Below, one piece after another: positions 23,486 to 33,615 of a DNA stretch of 64,000 nt. The stretch comes from Klebsiella spallanzanii (GTDB taxonomy: Bacteria; Pseudomonadota; Gammaproteobacteria; Enterobacterales; Enterobacteriaceae). Numbering within the stretch: position 1 is the first letter of the stretch; every line of letters starts with the position of its first letter. The position numbers were made by a program, and so were the translations under genes. The notes under the pieces are model-generated. The model made no database searches, was not told the origin of the DNA, and was given only the letters and a program-made list of their open reading frames with translations. The stretch is taken from NCBI RefSeq assembly GCF_902158555.1, contig NZ_CABGGS010000023.1, positions 434,001 through 498,000 of the forward strand. The letters run 5' to 3'.

Positions 23486-24206
23486 TCCGCTGCTATGGCT
23501 AACGGGAATGTTTATCGCGCTGCTGCTGGTGCTGCCCTGGAGCGCGCCGCTGTTCAGCACGCTGTTTCCCGAGCTGCCGCGTCCGGTTTATCAGCAGGAG
23601 AGTTTTGTTTCTCTCACCCTGGCGCACTTTTGGCTGGTGGCGCTCTCCAGCCTGGCGGCGACGGTCGTGGGCGTCGGGGCCGGGATTGCGGTGACGCGTC
23701 CGGCGGGGCATGAGTTTCGTCCGCTGGTGGAAACGATAGCCGCGATGGGGCAGACGTTTCCGCCGGTGGCGGTGCTGGCGATTGCGGTGCCGGTGATGGG
23801 ATTCGGCTGGCAGCCTGCGCTGATTGCGCTGGCGCTGTACGGTATATTGCCCGTTTTGCAGGGGACGCTGGCAGGACTGGGGGCAGTTCCGTCCGGGGTG
23901 TTAACTATCGCCCAGGGGATGGGGATGAGCGGCTGGCAGAGGCTGATAAAAGTGGAGCTGCCGCTGGCGGCGCCGGTGATGTTGGCCGGTATCCGCACGT
24001 CGACCATCGTCAATATTGGTACGGCGACCATCGCCTCAACGGTGGGCGCGAATACCCTCGGCACGCCGATTGTTATCGGCCTGAGTGGGTTTAATACTGC
24101 TTATGTCATTCAGGGGGCGCTGCTGGTGGCGCTGGCGGCGATTATCGTCGACCGCGGATTTGAACGGCTGAACCGGCTAATCAGCCGACACCGCCGCGAA
24201 CAATAA
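23469..24206 (+). CDS. yehW: Osmoprotectant ABC transporter permease YehW
   Basis: A 245-residue second permease of the importer, with about six membrane segments and the EAA loop [25 protein letters not shown]. The GTG at 23469 gives the family N-terminus [11 protein letters not shown], has GAGGAGG five bases upstream and overlaps yehX by 17 bases. The frame is open further upstream, but that would run deep into yehX. It is convergent with, and overlaps the 3' end of, yohO on the other strand. Confidence 0.9.
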   Translation: MKVLRDPLLWLTGMFIALLLVLPWSAPLFSTLFPELPRPVYQQESFVSLTLAHFWLVALSSLAATVVGVGAGIAVTRPAGHEFRPLVETIAAMGQTFPPVAVLAIAVPVMGFGWQPALIALALYGILPVLQGTLAGLGAVPSGVLTIAQGMGMSGWQRLIKVELPLAAPVMLAGIRTSTIVNIGTATIASTVGANTLGTPIVIGLSGFNTAYVIQGALLVALAAIIVDRGFERLNRLISRHRREQ

Positions 24207-24294
24207 ATGAATAACCGGCCAGCATCACGCCGCCGATGCCGCTGATGGCCATAAATAAGAATAGGGTGATAACCGCAATTTTCGCTGGCTTCAT
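24181..24294 (-). CDS. yohO: Small membrane protein YohO
   Basis: A 37-residue single-pass membrane protein on the minus strand, read [19 protein letters not shown] followed by [18 protein letters not shown]. The charged N-terminus, one hydrophobic helix and the length match E. coli YohO, which has the same place beside yehW. CAGGAG lies six bases before the ATG, and a TATAAT box is found about 33 bases upstream. Its last 26 bases overlap the end of yehW. Function is unknown. Confidence 0.88.
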   Translation of the reverse strand: MKPAKIAVITLFLFMAISGIGGVMLAGYSFIVRGGVG

Positions 24295-24696
24295 AATAGG
24301 CTCCTGATGTTAACGCGGAGATTATACGGTGAAGCGCAGGTGTTAATAAAACATTAATTGCTTTTTAGCTACGACATTACCTCCGGGTTTACAGGCATCT
24401 GCGATCCGGTAGCCCGGACAGGCGCGTTAAGCGCCGCCTCCGGGAAAAGTCGCCGCAGAGTTATTGAGCCAGATAACCTGATCCTGTTGCTGCTCCTGTC
24501 GCGTTCTCCTTTATTAACTGTAGAAGTACTTTTATGAAGAGAGATGCTTTGCTTGTTTTTTGTACATTCAATGGCGGGAGAGGCGCTCGGAAGTGTGATC
24601 CTGAACATGAATTATGATTTTCATGTATTGCTTCAAAGAAAGTTATAAGCAGGCAGTGTATGTTACGCGCTTTCATGTGAAGTGTGGTCTGCGGGT
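24295..24696. other. 400-base gap without mlrA
   Basis: In E. coli this place between yohO and btsS holds mlrA (yehV), the MerR-like activator of csgD. Here no open frame resembling a MerR helix-turn-helix is visible on either strand. The gap holds the yohO promoter region, one REP unit and the btsS upstream region, which is AT-rich near 24580-24660. Confidence 0.6.
24409..24444. repeat. REP-like palindromic repeat
   Basis: GTAGCCCGGACAGGCGCG...CGCCGCCTCCGGG unit in the yohO-btsS gap. Confidence 0.72.
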
Positions 24697-26385
24697 ATGT
24701 ACGAGTTTGATCTGGTGTTGCTGCTGCTTCAGCAGATGTGCGTGTTTTTGGTCATTGCGTGGCTGATGAGCAAAACGCGGTTGTTCATTCCTCTAATGCA
24801 GGTCACCGTTCGTCTGCCGCACAAGCTGCTGTGCTATGTCACCTTTTCCATTTTCTGCATCCTCGGAACCTACTTCGGTCTGCATATCGAAGACTCGATC
24901 GCCAACACGCGCGCTATCGGCGCGGTGATGGGCGGCCTGCTGGGAGGGCCGGTGGTCGGCGGCCTGGTGGGGCTGACCGGCGGGCTTCATCGCTACTCGC
25001 TGGGCGGCATGACGGCACTGAGCTGCATGGTTTCTACTATCGTTGAGGGACTGCTCGGCGGGCTGGTACACAGCATTCTGGTAAAACGTGGCCGGCCGGA
25101 CAAAGTTTTCAGCCCGCTGACCGCCGGGGCGATTACCTTTTTCGCCGAAATGGTACAGATGCTGATTATTCTGCTTATCGCTCGCCCGTTCGAAGACGCT
25201 CTGCATCTGGTACAGAGCATCGCCGCGCCGATGATGGTCACCAATACCGTCGGCGCGGCGCTGTTTATGCGCATTCTGCTGGATAAGCGGGCGATGTTTG
25301 AAAAATACACCTCGGCATTCTCGGCCACGGCGCTGAAGGTTGCCGCCTCGACGGAAGGGATCCTGCGTCAGGGCTTTAACGAAGAGAACAGTATGAAGGT
25401 GGCGCAGGTGCTAATTCAGGAGCTGGATATTGGCGCGGTGGCGATAACCGATCGCGACAAACTGCTGGCCTTTACCGGGATTGGCGACGATCACCATCTC
25501 CCCGGCAAACCTATCTCTTCGCTATATACCCAAAGGGCGATTGATACCGGCGAAGTGGTCTACGCCGACGGCAACGAAGTGCCTTACCGCTGCTCGATTC
25601 ATCCCAACTGCAAACTGGGCTCCACGCTGGTTATCCCGCTGCGCGGTGAAAATCAGCGGGTGATCGGCACCATTAAGCTGTATGAGGCGAAAAACCGCCT
25701 GTTTAGCTCTATTAACCGCACGCTGGGGGAGGGGATTGCGCAGCTGTTGTCGGCGCAGATCCTCGCTGGTCAGTACGAGCGACAAAAAGCGTTGCTGACG
25801 CAATCGGAAATCAAGCTGCTGCACGCCCAGGTGAATCCGCACTTCCTGTTCAACGCGCTGAATACGCTAAAAGCGGTGATTCGCCGCGACAGCGACCAGG
25901 CCGGGCAACTGGTGCAGTATCTGTCGACCTTTTTCCGTAAAAACCTAAAACGACCTGCGGAAATTGTCACCCTGGCGGATGAGATTGAACACGTAAACGC
26001 CTATTTGCAGGTTGAGAAAGCGCGCTTTCAGGCCAATTTACAGATCCACATGCTGGTGCCCGAAGCGCTGGCCCAGCATCATCTACCGGCCTTTACCCTA
26101 CAGCCGATTGTTGAAAACGCCATTAAGCACGGGACTTCACAGCACCTTGGCGTGGGAGAAATCACTATTCGTGCCAGCCAGCATGAGCGCTGGCTGCAGT
26201 TGGATATTGAAGATAACGCCGGGCTCTATCAGGACAAACCTAGCGCCAGCGGGCTTGGCATGAATCTGGTCGATCGACGGCTGCGGGCACGTTTTGGCGC
26301 CGACTGTGGGATCACCGTCACCTGTGAGCCGGAATGTTTTACCCGCGTCACGCTGCGACTGCCTCTGGAGGAAAACGCATGTTAA
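24697..26385 (+). CDS. btsS: Pyruvate-sensing histidine kinase BtsS (YehU)
   Basis: A 562-residue LytS-type sensor kinase. The N-terminal 5TM-Lyt membrane domain covers about residues 1-195, a GAF domain follows (about 225-355), then the His_kinase domain with phospho-acceptor H382 in [14 protein letters not shown]. The ATPase domain has [10 protein letters not shown] and [11 protein letters not shown]. The ATG at 24697 gives the family N-terminus [15 protein letters not shown]. BtsS senses extracellular pyruvate with high affinity in E. coli and controls the pyruvate importer BtsT. It overlaps btsR by seven bases. Confidence 0.94.
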   Translation: MYEFDLVLLLLQQMCVFLVIAWLMSKTRLFIPLMQVTVRLPHKLLCYVTFSIFCILGTYFGLHIEDSIANTRAIGAVMGGLLGGPVVGGLVGLTGGLHRYSLGGMTALSCMVSTIVEGLLGGLVHSILVKRGRPDKVFSPLTAGAITFFAEMVQMLIILLIARPFEDALHLVQSIAAPMMVTNTVGAALFMRILLDKRAMFEKYTSAFSATALKVAASTEGILRQGFNEENSMKVAQVLIQELDIGAVAITDRDKLLAFTGIGDDHHLPGKPISSLYTQRAIDTGEVVYADGNEVPYRCSIHPNCKLGSTLVIPLRGENQRVIGTIKLYEAKNRLFSSINRTLGEGIAQLLSAQILAGQYERQKALLTQSEIKLLHAQVNPHFLFNALNTLKAVIRRDSDQAGQLVQYLSTFFRKNLKRPAEIVTLADEIEHVNAYLQVEKARFQANLQIHMLVPEALAQHHLPAFTLQPIVENAIKHGTSQHLGVGEITIRASQHERWLQLDIEDNAGLYQDKPSASGLGMNLVDRRLRARFGADCGITVTCEPECFTRVTLRLPLEENAC

Positions 26386-27098
26386 AAGTATTAATTGTTG
26401 ATGACGAGCCGCTGGCACGTGAAAACCTGCGTATTTTGCTGGAGACCCAGCCGGATATTGAAATCGTTGGCGAGTGCGGAAATGCCGTAGAGGCGATTGG
26501 CGCGGTGCATAAGCTGCGTCCTGATGTGCTGTTTCTGGATATCCAGATGCCGCGGATCAGCGGCCTGGAGATGGTTGGCATGCTTGACCCGGAGCATCGG
26601 CCCTACATTGTCTTCCTGACCGCTTTTGACGAGTACGCGGTAAAAGCGTTTGAAGAGCACGCATTTGATTATTTACTTAAGCCAATAGAGTCCGCCAGGC
26701 TGGAAAAAACGCTGGCTCGCCTGCGCCAGGAGCGCAGCCTGCAGGATATGACCGTTCTTGATGACACCCAACAGGCGCTGAAATATATTCCCTGCACCGG
26801 ACACAGCCGGATCTGGCTGCTGCAGATGGAAGATGTGGCCTTCGTCAGCAGCCGGATGAGCGGTATTTATGTGACCGATAGCGAAGGGAAAGAGGGTTTT
26901 ACCGAGCTGACCTTACGCACGCTGGAGAGCCGAACGCCGCTGCTGCGCTGCCATCGCCAGTACCTGGTTAATATGGCCCATCTCAAGGAGATTCGCCTGG
27001 AGGAGAACGGCCAGGCAGAGCTGCTGATGCGCGCCGGGCAAACGGTGCCGGTCAGTCGCCGCTACCTGAAAAGCCTGAAAGAGGCGATTGGGCTGTAA
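26379..27098 (+). CDS. btsR: LytTR response regulator BtsR (YehT)
   Basis: A 239-residue response regulator. The receiver domain (about 1-120) has the acidic pocket IVDDEP, phospho-acceptor D54 in LFLDIQMP and the conserved Lys in YLLKPIES. The LytTR DNA-binding domain covers about 135-239 ([17 protein letters not shown]). The start at 26379 has GGAGGAAAA upstream and lies inside the end of btsS, so the pair is translationally coupled. The frame is open upstream to 26334 without support. Confidence 0.94.
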   Translation: MLKVLIVDDEPLARENLRILLETQPDIEIVGECGNAVEAIGAVHKLRPDVLFLDIQMPRISGLEMVGMLDPEHRPYIVFLTAFDEYAVKAFEEHAFDYLLKPIESARLEKTLARLRQERSLQDMTVLDDTQQALKYIPCTGHSRIWLLQMEDVAFVSSRMSGIYVTDSEGKEGFTELTLRTLESRTPLLRCHRQYLVNMAHLKEIRLEENGQAELLMRAGQTVPVSRRYLKSLKEAIGL

Positions 27099-27151
27099 AA
27101 CGACGGAATCGTGTTAGACTTAGCGCCAGAATTTTTCATCATGAAGGCAAT

Positions 27152-27619
27152 ATGATCAGTAACGATATCCTACGTAGTTTGCGCTACACCCTGAAAACGA
27201 ATAATAGCGGTCTGGTGCGCATTTTTGCGCTGGCGGATGCGCCGGTCAGCGCGGAGCAGCTGGTTCCCTGGCTAAAAAAAGAAGACGAAGAGGGGTTTGT
27301 GCGCTGCCCGGATGTCGTGCTGTCGAATTTCCTTAACGGCCTGATTTACGATAAACGCGGGAAAGATGAGTCCGCGCCGCCGCTGGCTGTCGAACGCCGG
27401 GTGAATAATAATATCGTGTTGAAAAAGCTGCGCATCGCCTTCTCGCTGAAAACCGATGATATTCTCGCGATTCTCACCCAGCAGAAGTTCCGCGTCTCAA
27501 TGCCGGAAATCACCGCCATGATGCGTGCCCCTGAGCACAAAAACTTCCGCGAATGCGGTGACCAGTTCCTGCGCTATTTCCTGCGCGGTCTCACCGAGCG
27601 CGAACACGCAAAATCCTGA
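27152..27619 (+). CDS. yehS: DUF1456 family protein YehS
   Basis: A 155-residue cytoplasmic protein made of two DUF1456 repeats of about 65 residues. Compare NDILRSLRYTLKTNN near residue 4 with NNIVLKKLRIAFSLKTDD near residue 88. No function is known. It lies 53 bases downstream of btsR with an AAGGCAA site, as in E. coli, and may be co-transcribed with btsSR. Confidence 0.9.
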   Translation: MISNDILRSLRYTLKTNNSGLVRIFALADAPVSAEQLVPWLKKEDEEGFVRCPDVVLSNFLNGLIYDKRGKDESAPPLAVERRVNNNIVLKKLRIAFSLKTDDILAILTQQKFRVSMPEITAMMRAPEHKNFRECGDQFLRYFLRGLTEREHAKS

Positions 27620-27625
27620 TGCGTT

Positions 27626-27699
27626 TGCCCGGCTTGCGGCGTCAATGCCTGAGCCGGGCTACCCGAAGGCCGCCCGGCCAAGCGCAGCGCGAGTCGGGA
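27626..27699. repeat. REP-like pair between yehS and yehR
   Basis: TGCCCGGCTTGCGGCG...GAGCCGGGCTAC followed by a degenerate GCCCGGCCAAGCGCAGCGCG unit in the convergent yehS/yehR gap. Confidence 0.65.
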
Positions 27700-27706
27700 G
27701 TTGCCG

Positions 27707-28168
27707 TTATTTCACCTCTTTAAATCCCTGCGACGTCAGCATTTTTTCCGACTCACTTAACGAAATAAATTTTTGTGAACAGTCGGTAAAGCTGGCTCCC
27801 GGTAATTTGCACAGCTCGCTGATTTTTACCTGATTGAAGTCGATGGAGAGATGTTCCTTAGCGTAGGTATCTTTATAGTCCACGCTGTGCGTGACGCCTT
27901 TAATACTGCTGTAAGCCGCGCCGATAGGGTCGATAATCTTGCGCGCCTGCTCTTCGTTACTCACCCCGAGTGATTGATAGGGAATGGTATTGTCCGCGTC
28001 CTGGCGCGTGACGATATCGCCTTTGTAGTGGTAGGTGAAGGTCAGATCAACGCCGTTCATGGTGTTGCTAAACGCTTTGACATCATCTTTGTTGTTATCG
28101 CAGCCGATAAGCGTGGCAACCAATACTGTTGCGCCCAGCGCGGTGATAATCCTGCGGTTAAATTTCAT
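27707..28168 (-). CDS. yehR: DUF1307 lipoprotein YehR
   Basis: A 153-residue lipoprotein. The signal peptide ends in the lipobox LIGC (cysteine near residue 23), followed by DNNKDD. The Asp after the Cys suggests retention at the inner membrane by the +2 rule. The rest is the DUF1307 domain, whose member YehR has no proven role. It is separated by only 12 bases from the upstream yehQ on the same strand, so it could be the last gene of the yehL-M-P-Q-R unit. Confidence 0.9.
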   Translation of the reverse strand: MKFNRRIITALGATVLVATLIGCDNNKDDVKAFSNTMNGVDLTFTYHYKGDIVTRQDADNTIPYQSLGVSNEEQARKIIDPIGAAYSSIKGVTHSVDYKDTYAKEHLSIDFNQVKISELCKLPGASFTDCSQKFISLSESEKMLTSQGFKEVK

Positions 28169-28180
28169 GATCGTTCCTTG

Positions 28181-30187
28181 TTAATCAAGCATCAGTTCTA
28201 ATTGTATACAGAGTAGCGCAATAGTATTGAGCGTATCGATTGAGGTTGCGGTTTCGCTATTTGCTAACTGGTGGAGCAGGCGCGCAAGATGGTTAAAACC
28301 ATGGTTCGTGAAATCATCGCCCAGCGTTTGTGCCTCGCGAAACAGGCTCTTTTGCTGGTAGCGCTGGCCGTTGTGCAGTATCTGGATCAGCAGCGTCCGG
28401 GCGCGTTGCAATAGATCATGAGTCACCGAATGCGACGGTAATATATCGCCAGCAGGTAACGGGCCTACGGGGAGGGGTTCTGCATCCAGACACCAGGCGC
28501 GCGAGCGGGTCATCATCACCAGCGGCTCAAGGGTGAGCTGCCCGTGGTTAAACGTGACCAGTCCGGAAACCATCACCACCGGATCGTCCTCTTGTCTGAG
28601 CAGCGCCGCCATCCGCTCAACGGCGTACGGTGCGCTGGCGGAGGTAGGGAGAGACAGATGCAAAACGTTGTCTTGCCCCTCGCCGCTGAGAACCTGTGCG
28701 TCCAGCGTTTGCCGGGCGGCATCCCAGCCGACGGCAATACACGCCTGCACTGGTAAAATAAAGAGGTTATCAACCTGGTTGAGCGGGCGCACGCAGGCCG
28801 GGGCGCGTTGGCGCAAATATTCACGCAGCGCCGCAACGCCCGGCTGACGCAGCGGGGCACTGAGCAAAAGCCAGGCATTTTCACTTAGCGGAACGTTGCT
28901 GCTCAGGCGGTGGCGCGTACCCAGTAGCAGTTCGCCGCTGGCATGACGGCGCGCTGACTGGGTGATAATTTGCCCGCCCGCCAGCGCTCCGGCCTGAAAG
29001 GTAAACAGGCGGCGTTGCCATAGCGGATTTTGCTCCCGTTCAGCCAGCGGCCAGCTGCGCGACAGATGCACAATGCTGCCGGTATCCGGATCGCTAAACC
29101 AGATACGTAAGCCGTACTGCTGGTTATCCTGCCAGCAGCGCATGCCCAAAGAGATGAGCCGCAAATGATCAAGCTGCGCTTCACCGGCAATTCCCAGACC
29201 GACAACGGTGCGCCACGGTAGGGGCGGCGTCTGGTCGGTATCGGCGATCTGCGCCATTCGGTCGGCGCTCTCCAGGCGGGCGTTAAGGCCTGCGAGCTGG
29301 GCGAGCAGCTGCTCAGGATGGTAATGGCTGGCGCGTTGCTGGAAGGCTTCGACGCCTTCGCGAAGCTGGGTCAGCGCTGCGGCAACCCAGCGCCAGTTGG
29401 CCGTTTGCGCGGCACGCTGTGCTCGGGTAAACGCCGCCTCAACGTTAATCGCCGGCTGGCTGATGCCGCCTTGCCACAGTAGCTGGCTCAATTGCTGAAG
29501 GCGTTGTCGGCAGGCTTCGCCGTCTGGCGTATCGAACGGTCCTCCGCGGGCGGCCATTTTGTTGCTGCGCGTTTGCCAGACCAGGTGCGTAAAGCCGGGC
29601 TGCTGGTTTTCGGCATCGATAAAAGCCTGGACCGCCAGCGCAACGTGCTCGCACAGTGAACCTTCCACGCAGTCGCAGCGGGCAAAACGGATGCTGCTGC
29701 GGGAGTAAAAGCGCACATCGCTCATTGGCAGCTTTGCGGATGGTGTTTCCCCTGGCAGGCAGAACAGCTCCACCGCCAGTCCTTTATCCGCCAGCTGCTG
29801 CGCGCGTTTGCGTACGGATTCGGGGAGTGAGGCCAGCTCTTCCTGCCATAATCCAGGGTGCCAGCGTTCGCTTTCTTCTATGGCTTCTTCTGCGGTGTTA
29901 TGGCTGGCGTTGGCGCGCTGGTAGCTCAGGACCAGCATCACGCGATGGCGGCACATCCCTGCGGCGCTACAGGAGCAGATCGACGCTTTCAGCGCGTGAT
30001 CTTTTGCCAGACGGGTACGGGTACCGTCGCTAAATATGGCGGTCAGCGTACCGTCGTCATCCTGCTCCAGCTCGGGGATATTGCCGTTATCCAGCTCTTT
30101 CTGGCCGCGTTTGACAAACCCGGCATTGCTCAGGGCCATGAGCGCCTGCGGCGTGAGCTCCAGTAATTCAGGGCGTAAAGGCATCAT
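28181..30187 (-). CDS. yehQ: SWIM zinc-finger protein YehQ
   Basis: A 668-residue protein with two SWIM-like metal motifs of the form CxCx5CxH: C71-S-C73...C79-R-H81 and C171-D-C173...C179-E-H181. SWIM domains bind zinc and mediate DNA or protein contacts. The rest (about 200-668) has no recognised domain and is helical and leucine/alanine-rich. The start overlaps the end of yehP by four bases; a second ATG follows immediately. With yehL, yehM and yehP it forms a conserved gene set of MoxR ATPase, VWA protein and SWIM protein. The function of the set is unknown. Confidence 0.88.
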   Translation of the reverse strand: MMPLRPELLELTPQALMALSNAGFVKRGQKELDNGNIPELEQDDDGTLTAIFSDGTRTRLAKDHALKASICSCSAAGMCRHRVMLVLSYQRANASHNTAEEAIEESERWHPGLWQEELASLPESVRKRAQQLADKGLAVELFCLPGETPSAKLPMSDVRFYSRSSIRFARCDCVEGSLCEHVALAVQAFIDAENQQPGFTHLVWQTRSNKMAARGGPFDTPDGEACRQRLQQLSQLLWQGGISQPAINVEAAFTRAQRAAQTANWRWVAAALTQLREGVEAFQQRASHYHPEQLLAQLAGLNARLESADRMAQIADTDQTPPLPWRTVVGLGIAGEAQLDHLRLISLGMRCWQDNQQYGLRIWFSDPDTGSIVHLSRSWPLAEREQNPLWQRRLFTFQAGALAGGQIITQSARRHASGELLLGTRHRLSSNVPLSENAWLLLSAPLRQPGVAALREYLRQRAPACVRPLNQVDNLFILPVQACIAVGWDAARQTLDAQVLSGEGQDNVLHLSLPTSASAPYAVERMAALLRQEDDPVVMVSGLVTFNHGQLTLEPLVMMTRSRAWCLDAEPLPVGPLPAGDILPSHSVTHDLLQRARTLLIQILHNGQRYQQKSLFREAQTLGDDFTNHGFNHLARLLHQLANSETATSIDTLNTIALLCIQLELMLD

Positions 30188-31320
30188 GATTGTAAGTTCT
30201 CCGCCAGCCAGGCCGCCAGTTCACCGGGCGTCATGGCGGCAATTTGCGCCCCGACGTTGACCAGCGCTTGAGCCATCTCGTGGTCGTAACAGGGGGAAGC
30301 TGCGCTGTCTAAGGCCGCCAGCCCGAGGACCTTGACGCCGCTTTGTACGCTCAGCTTCACCTGATTAATCAACAGCGAACTTGCGCCGCCTTCAAAAAAG
30401 TCGCTCACCAGTACAATGACGCTTTTCTGCGGTTGCTCAATGAGCTGTCGGGCATATTCCACGGCCAGGGCGATATTGGTGCCGCCGCCGAGCTGCACTT
30501 TCATCAGTAGCTCCACCGGGTCGGCAACGTCGTCCGTGAGATCCACCACGCTGGTATCGAAAGCGACGAGGTGCGTACGAATGCCGGGCAACTGCCACAG
30601 GCAGGCGGCCATGACCGCCGAATGGATCACGGAGTCCACCATCGAACCGCTCTGATCGACCAGCAAAATCAGCTGCCATTTCTCACTATGGCGCTTAACG
30701 CGGCTGATAAATTTTGGCGATTCAATGTAAAGCTTCCCGCGCTGCGGATCCCAGTGTTTCAGGTTGGCGCGCAGGGTATTTTTGAAGTCAAAGTTGCGCG
30801 CCAGCGGGATGCGTGAAGGCCGCTGGCGGTCGCGTGCGCCGGAAAAGGCCTGACGGACTTCTTTTGCCAGCCGGGCCATAATTTGCTCCACCACCTGACG
30901 AACCAGCTTACGAGCGGCGTTCAGCACCTCAGGGTTCATCAGGTGTTTGGTATGCAGCACCGCGCGCAGCAGGCTTTCGGAGGGTTCGATGCGTTCCAGC
31001 ACTTCCAGATTGGTGACCACTTCATCAATACCGTAGCGCAGCACCGCATCGCTCTCCAGCCGTTCAATGACCGGCTGAGGAAAAAGCGTATGGATTGCGT
31101 TAATCCATTCCGGCGTTGTCAGTATGGAATCTTCCAGCCCGCCCTGGCGCTCCCCGCGCTGTAATCGCTCCGGGTCGCGACCGTATAGCCACTCCAGCGC
31201 GTGGTCTACCTGACGGCTATGTTCATCAAGGCCGCCGAGGCTGCTTTCGGCGGCTTCACCTAAAATCAATCGCCAGCGCTGGAGCTCGCGGGTGGTCAGA
31301 AGATCGGATTGCGTACTCAT
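30184..31320 (-). CDS. yehP: VWA domain protein YehP
   Basis: A 378-residue protein with a C-terminal von Willebrand A domain (about residues 195-378). The metal-ion (MIDAS) motif DQSGSM is intact (residues about 208-213), with GGGTN and VSDFFEGG as the later MIDAS parts. The N-terminal half is helical. The ATG at 31320 overlaps the stop of the upstream gene (TAATG) and has GGGGAG seven bases upstream. VWA partners commonly work with MoxR AAA+ ATPases such as YehL as co-chaperone pairs that remodel or load metals into target complexes. The target here is not known. Confidence 0.9.
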   Translation of the reverse strand: MSTQSDLLTTRELQRWRLILGEAAESSLGGLDEHSRQVDHALEWLYGRDPERLQRGERQGGLEDSILTTPEWINAIHTLFPQPVIERLESDAVLRYGIDEVVTNLEVLERIEPSESLLRAVLHTKHLMNPEVLNAARKLVRQVVEQIMARLAKEVRQAFSGARDRQRPSRIPLARNFDFKNTLRANLKHWDPQRGKLYIESPKFISRVKRHSEKWQLILLVDQSGSMVDSVIHSAVMAACLWQLPGIRTHLVAFDTSVVDLTDDVADPVELLMKVQLGGGTNIALAVEYARQLIEQPQKSVIVLVSDFFEGGASSLLINQVKLSVQSGVKVLGLAALDSAASPCYDHEMAQALVNVGAQIAAMTPGELAAWLAENLQS

Positions 31321-33605
31321 TAGCGTACTCCCCAATGCTGAAGTGCCGCCAGCGCCTGCTGTTCCAGCTGTTGGTGATGGATTAACTGCTGTGGCGAACA
31401 GGATACCGGCGCCTGTAGCGCATGTGCTGGTAGCATGGTCATGTGATAGTGGTCCAGTACCTGACGGGCCAGCGCGCCGCGTTCGCGGGGGGGGAGCCAG
31501 GCCATGGCCGCGCGTAAATCCGGCAGTGCGAGAATAAATTCATCTTCGGCTAGCCGGGCGAGCAATCCGCTAAATCCGGCGATAAAGGCGGGCTGGCAGG
31601 CGAGCTGATGGCGGGCCAGCGCCAGCATGCCGTGTACTGCCTCGCCAATGCTCTGCGGCGGTAGCTGCGTTAACAGGTTCAGCGCCGCGTCAGCGGTTGC
31701 CGCTGGATGTTCAAGGCGAAGCAGCGCGCCAAGCGCCGCGCCGCGGTCGAGCGGGGCCGCGTCCGGCGTGCGTATACGCCGTTCAAGTAACGCCTGTGCG
31801 GCGCTGAGCGAGACTCCGGGGAGAGTGCCGCTGCTATGCATGTCGCGCAGGATATGGCACAAGGACTGCCAGCTATGCAGGTGGGCATGAAACTGTTTTT
31901 CGTCGGCCACGCCGCTGGTTTCGCACAGCCACAACGTGCGATCAAGCGCGGCGCAGAGCGTGGTTTCCAGCACGTCGGCGTTCTGCATGCCGCCGATATC
32001 ATCCCGCTGCCACAGAGCGTAAAGTACCTCCAGCGCCGGACCCATTTCGGCGAACCGGTTCTCTTCGGCAATGAGCTGAGCCAGCTGCGCCAGCATCTGT
32101 TGGCTGAAGGTGGACAACCCCGCCAGCGCAGCCTGATTCAGGCAGGCGGCCAGATTTCTGATGCCGACGGAGGCTAGCATCTCCACTTCAAGCCGCTGGC
32201 GAGCCGCATCCGCCAGAGAAGCGCCGTAGCAGGCGGCTTCAATCAGGGCGGCATGTTGTTCCAGCGTGCGAAACAATCCCCAGCTCTCTTCACCGCTACC
32301 GGAAAGCGCCATCGTACTGCCTGCCCGGCGCAGGAACCCCGGAATCTCAAGAATTGCCAGCCGGTGCAGCACCTGGCTTTGCGCTAATCCATCGGAGTCA
32401 AAGCGATTAAGAGTCAGCTTTGCCGGCAGGGTAATACCTACGCGCTCCAGTTCGCGTTCAACATCTATCGGTAGCGGCGGCTGCGGCGTTCCTGGCGACA
32501 ACTTGCCAAAATCGGCCCCCGCCAGCACATCGACGATGGCGAGCAGGATCGGGTCGGTATTCGCATGGATGACGCCGCGATAGCTCCACGGCAGCGGGGC
32601 GTTGAGCGCTTCTTTAATTAACGAGCCAGCCAGGGCATCGAGCCAGTCACTGCGCAGCGGTTGGGTATGACCGCGCATTTGCGCCAGCGCCATGGCGCGC
32701 AGGTGCGCAGCAGCGAAATCGGCGGTAGAGGCCTGAAGACGATGCTGACGCAGGCGGGCGAGTACGGCTTTCAGCAGCTGTTCACCGGCCTGACGCTGGC
32801 CAAACTGCCAGCACCACCTCTGCCAGACCGGCGCGGGCATGCCGGAAAGATAGCCAGCCAGGACATCCAGCCGTTTTTCGCTATAGGGCGTCAGATAGCA
32901 GCCGGTGATGGCATCGGGCGTCGGCGAGGGGGGACAGGCGGGCTCGAGCTGCTCGGCTTTACCATCCTTCCACAGGGTGGCCAGCGCCGGAGCATGCCAA
33001 CCGCCGCAGACGACCACTACCGGGCCGTCATTTTGGCGCATAGCCCATGCCAGCCAGCGGGCCATATAGGCTTCCCGCTGATGGTTATTCTCGCCATCGT
33101 TTTCATCGCCGCGCAGGCGGATAAAGTACGTTTCCAGCGCCCGTTCGAGGTCGACGCTCTGCGTTTCGTCTTCGAACAGATGGTCCCACAGCGTGTCGGT
33201 ATTCTCCATTCCGCTGGCGGCAAGCAGACGCTGCTGGTCATCGGCGCGACGGGCGTCAGAGGTCTCGCTATCGTCGTTATTCTGCGCCCAGACCGGCAAA
33301 TCAATAAAACGAGCCAGCGCGCCCGTAGACCGTGCGGCGAGCAGGGCCTGCCATTCAGGAGAGAATTCGGCGAACGGCGTCCAGGCGCTGCGTCCTGCCT
33401 TGCCGCCATCCTGGTACTGACAGTAGCTGTAGATGGCGATGGGCAGCTGATGAGGCAAAAACAGCTCATCCAGCCGAGGATTAAAATCCGCCGGACCTTC
33501 AATCAGAACATAACGCGGTCGCGTTTGTTCAATTCGTTCTTTCACCAGCCTTGCACAGGCAGGACTGTGATGACGAACGCCGATAATTAACGGCTGTTCA
33601 GGCAT
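31320..33605 (-). CDS. yehM: DUF5682 family protein YehM
   Basis: A 761-residue protein of the YehM/DUF5682 family. The N-terminal 250 residues show the motifs GVRHHSPACARL, YVLIEGPADFN and VVVCGGWHAPAL. These resemble in pattern the His/Glu-containing EreA/ChaN-like hydrolase fold, though this is only a loose inference. The remainder is helical-repeat-like. The ATG at 33605 (MPEQPLIIG) with GAGGG upstream is preferred; the frame is open a further 50 codons into yehL without support. It sits between yehL (10-base gap) and yehP (one-base overlap), so all are translated from one message. Confidence 0.85.
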   Translation of the reverse strand: MPEQPLIIGVRHHSPACARLVKERIEQTRPRYVLIEGPADFNPRLDELFLPHQLPIAIYSYCQYQDGGKAGRSAWTPFAEFSPEWQALLAARSTGALARFIDLPVWAQNNDDSETSDARRADDQQRLLAASGMENTDTLWDHLFEDETQSVDLERALETYFIRLRGDENDGENNHQREAYMARWLAWAMRQNDGPVVVVCGGWHAPALATLWKDGKAEQLEPACPPSPTPDAITGCYLTPYSEKRLDVLAGYLSGMPAPVWQRWCWQFGQRQAGEQLLKAVLARLRQHRLQASTADFAAAHLRAMALAQMRGHTQPLRSDWLDALAGSLIKEALNAPLPWSYRGVIHANTDPILLAIVDVLAGADFGKLSPGTPQPPLPIDVERELERVGITLPAKLTLNRFDSDGLAQSQVLHRLAILEIPGFLRRAGSTMALSGSGEESWGLFRTLEQHAALIEAACYGASLADAARQRLEVEMLASVGIRNLAACLNQAALAGLSTFSQQMLAQLAQLIAEENRFAEMGPALEVLYALWQRDDIGGMQNADVLETTLCAALDRTLWLCETSGVADEKQFHAHLHSWQSLCHILRDMHSSGTLPGVSLSAAQALLERRIRTPDAAPLDRGAALGALLRLEHPAATADAALNLLTQLPPQSIGEAVHGMLALARHQLACQPAFIAGFSGLLARLAEDEFILALPDLRAAMAWLPPRERGALARQVLDHYHMTMLPAHALQAPVSCSPQQLIHHQQLEQQALAALQHWGVR

Positions 33606-33615
33606 GCGTGTTCCC

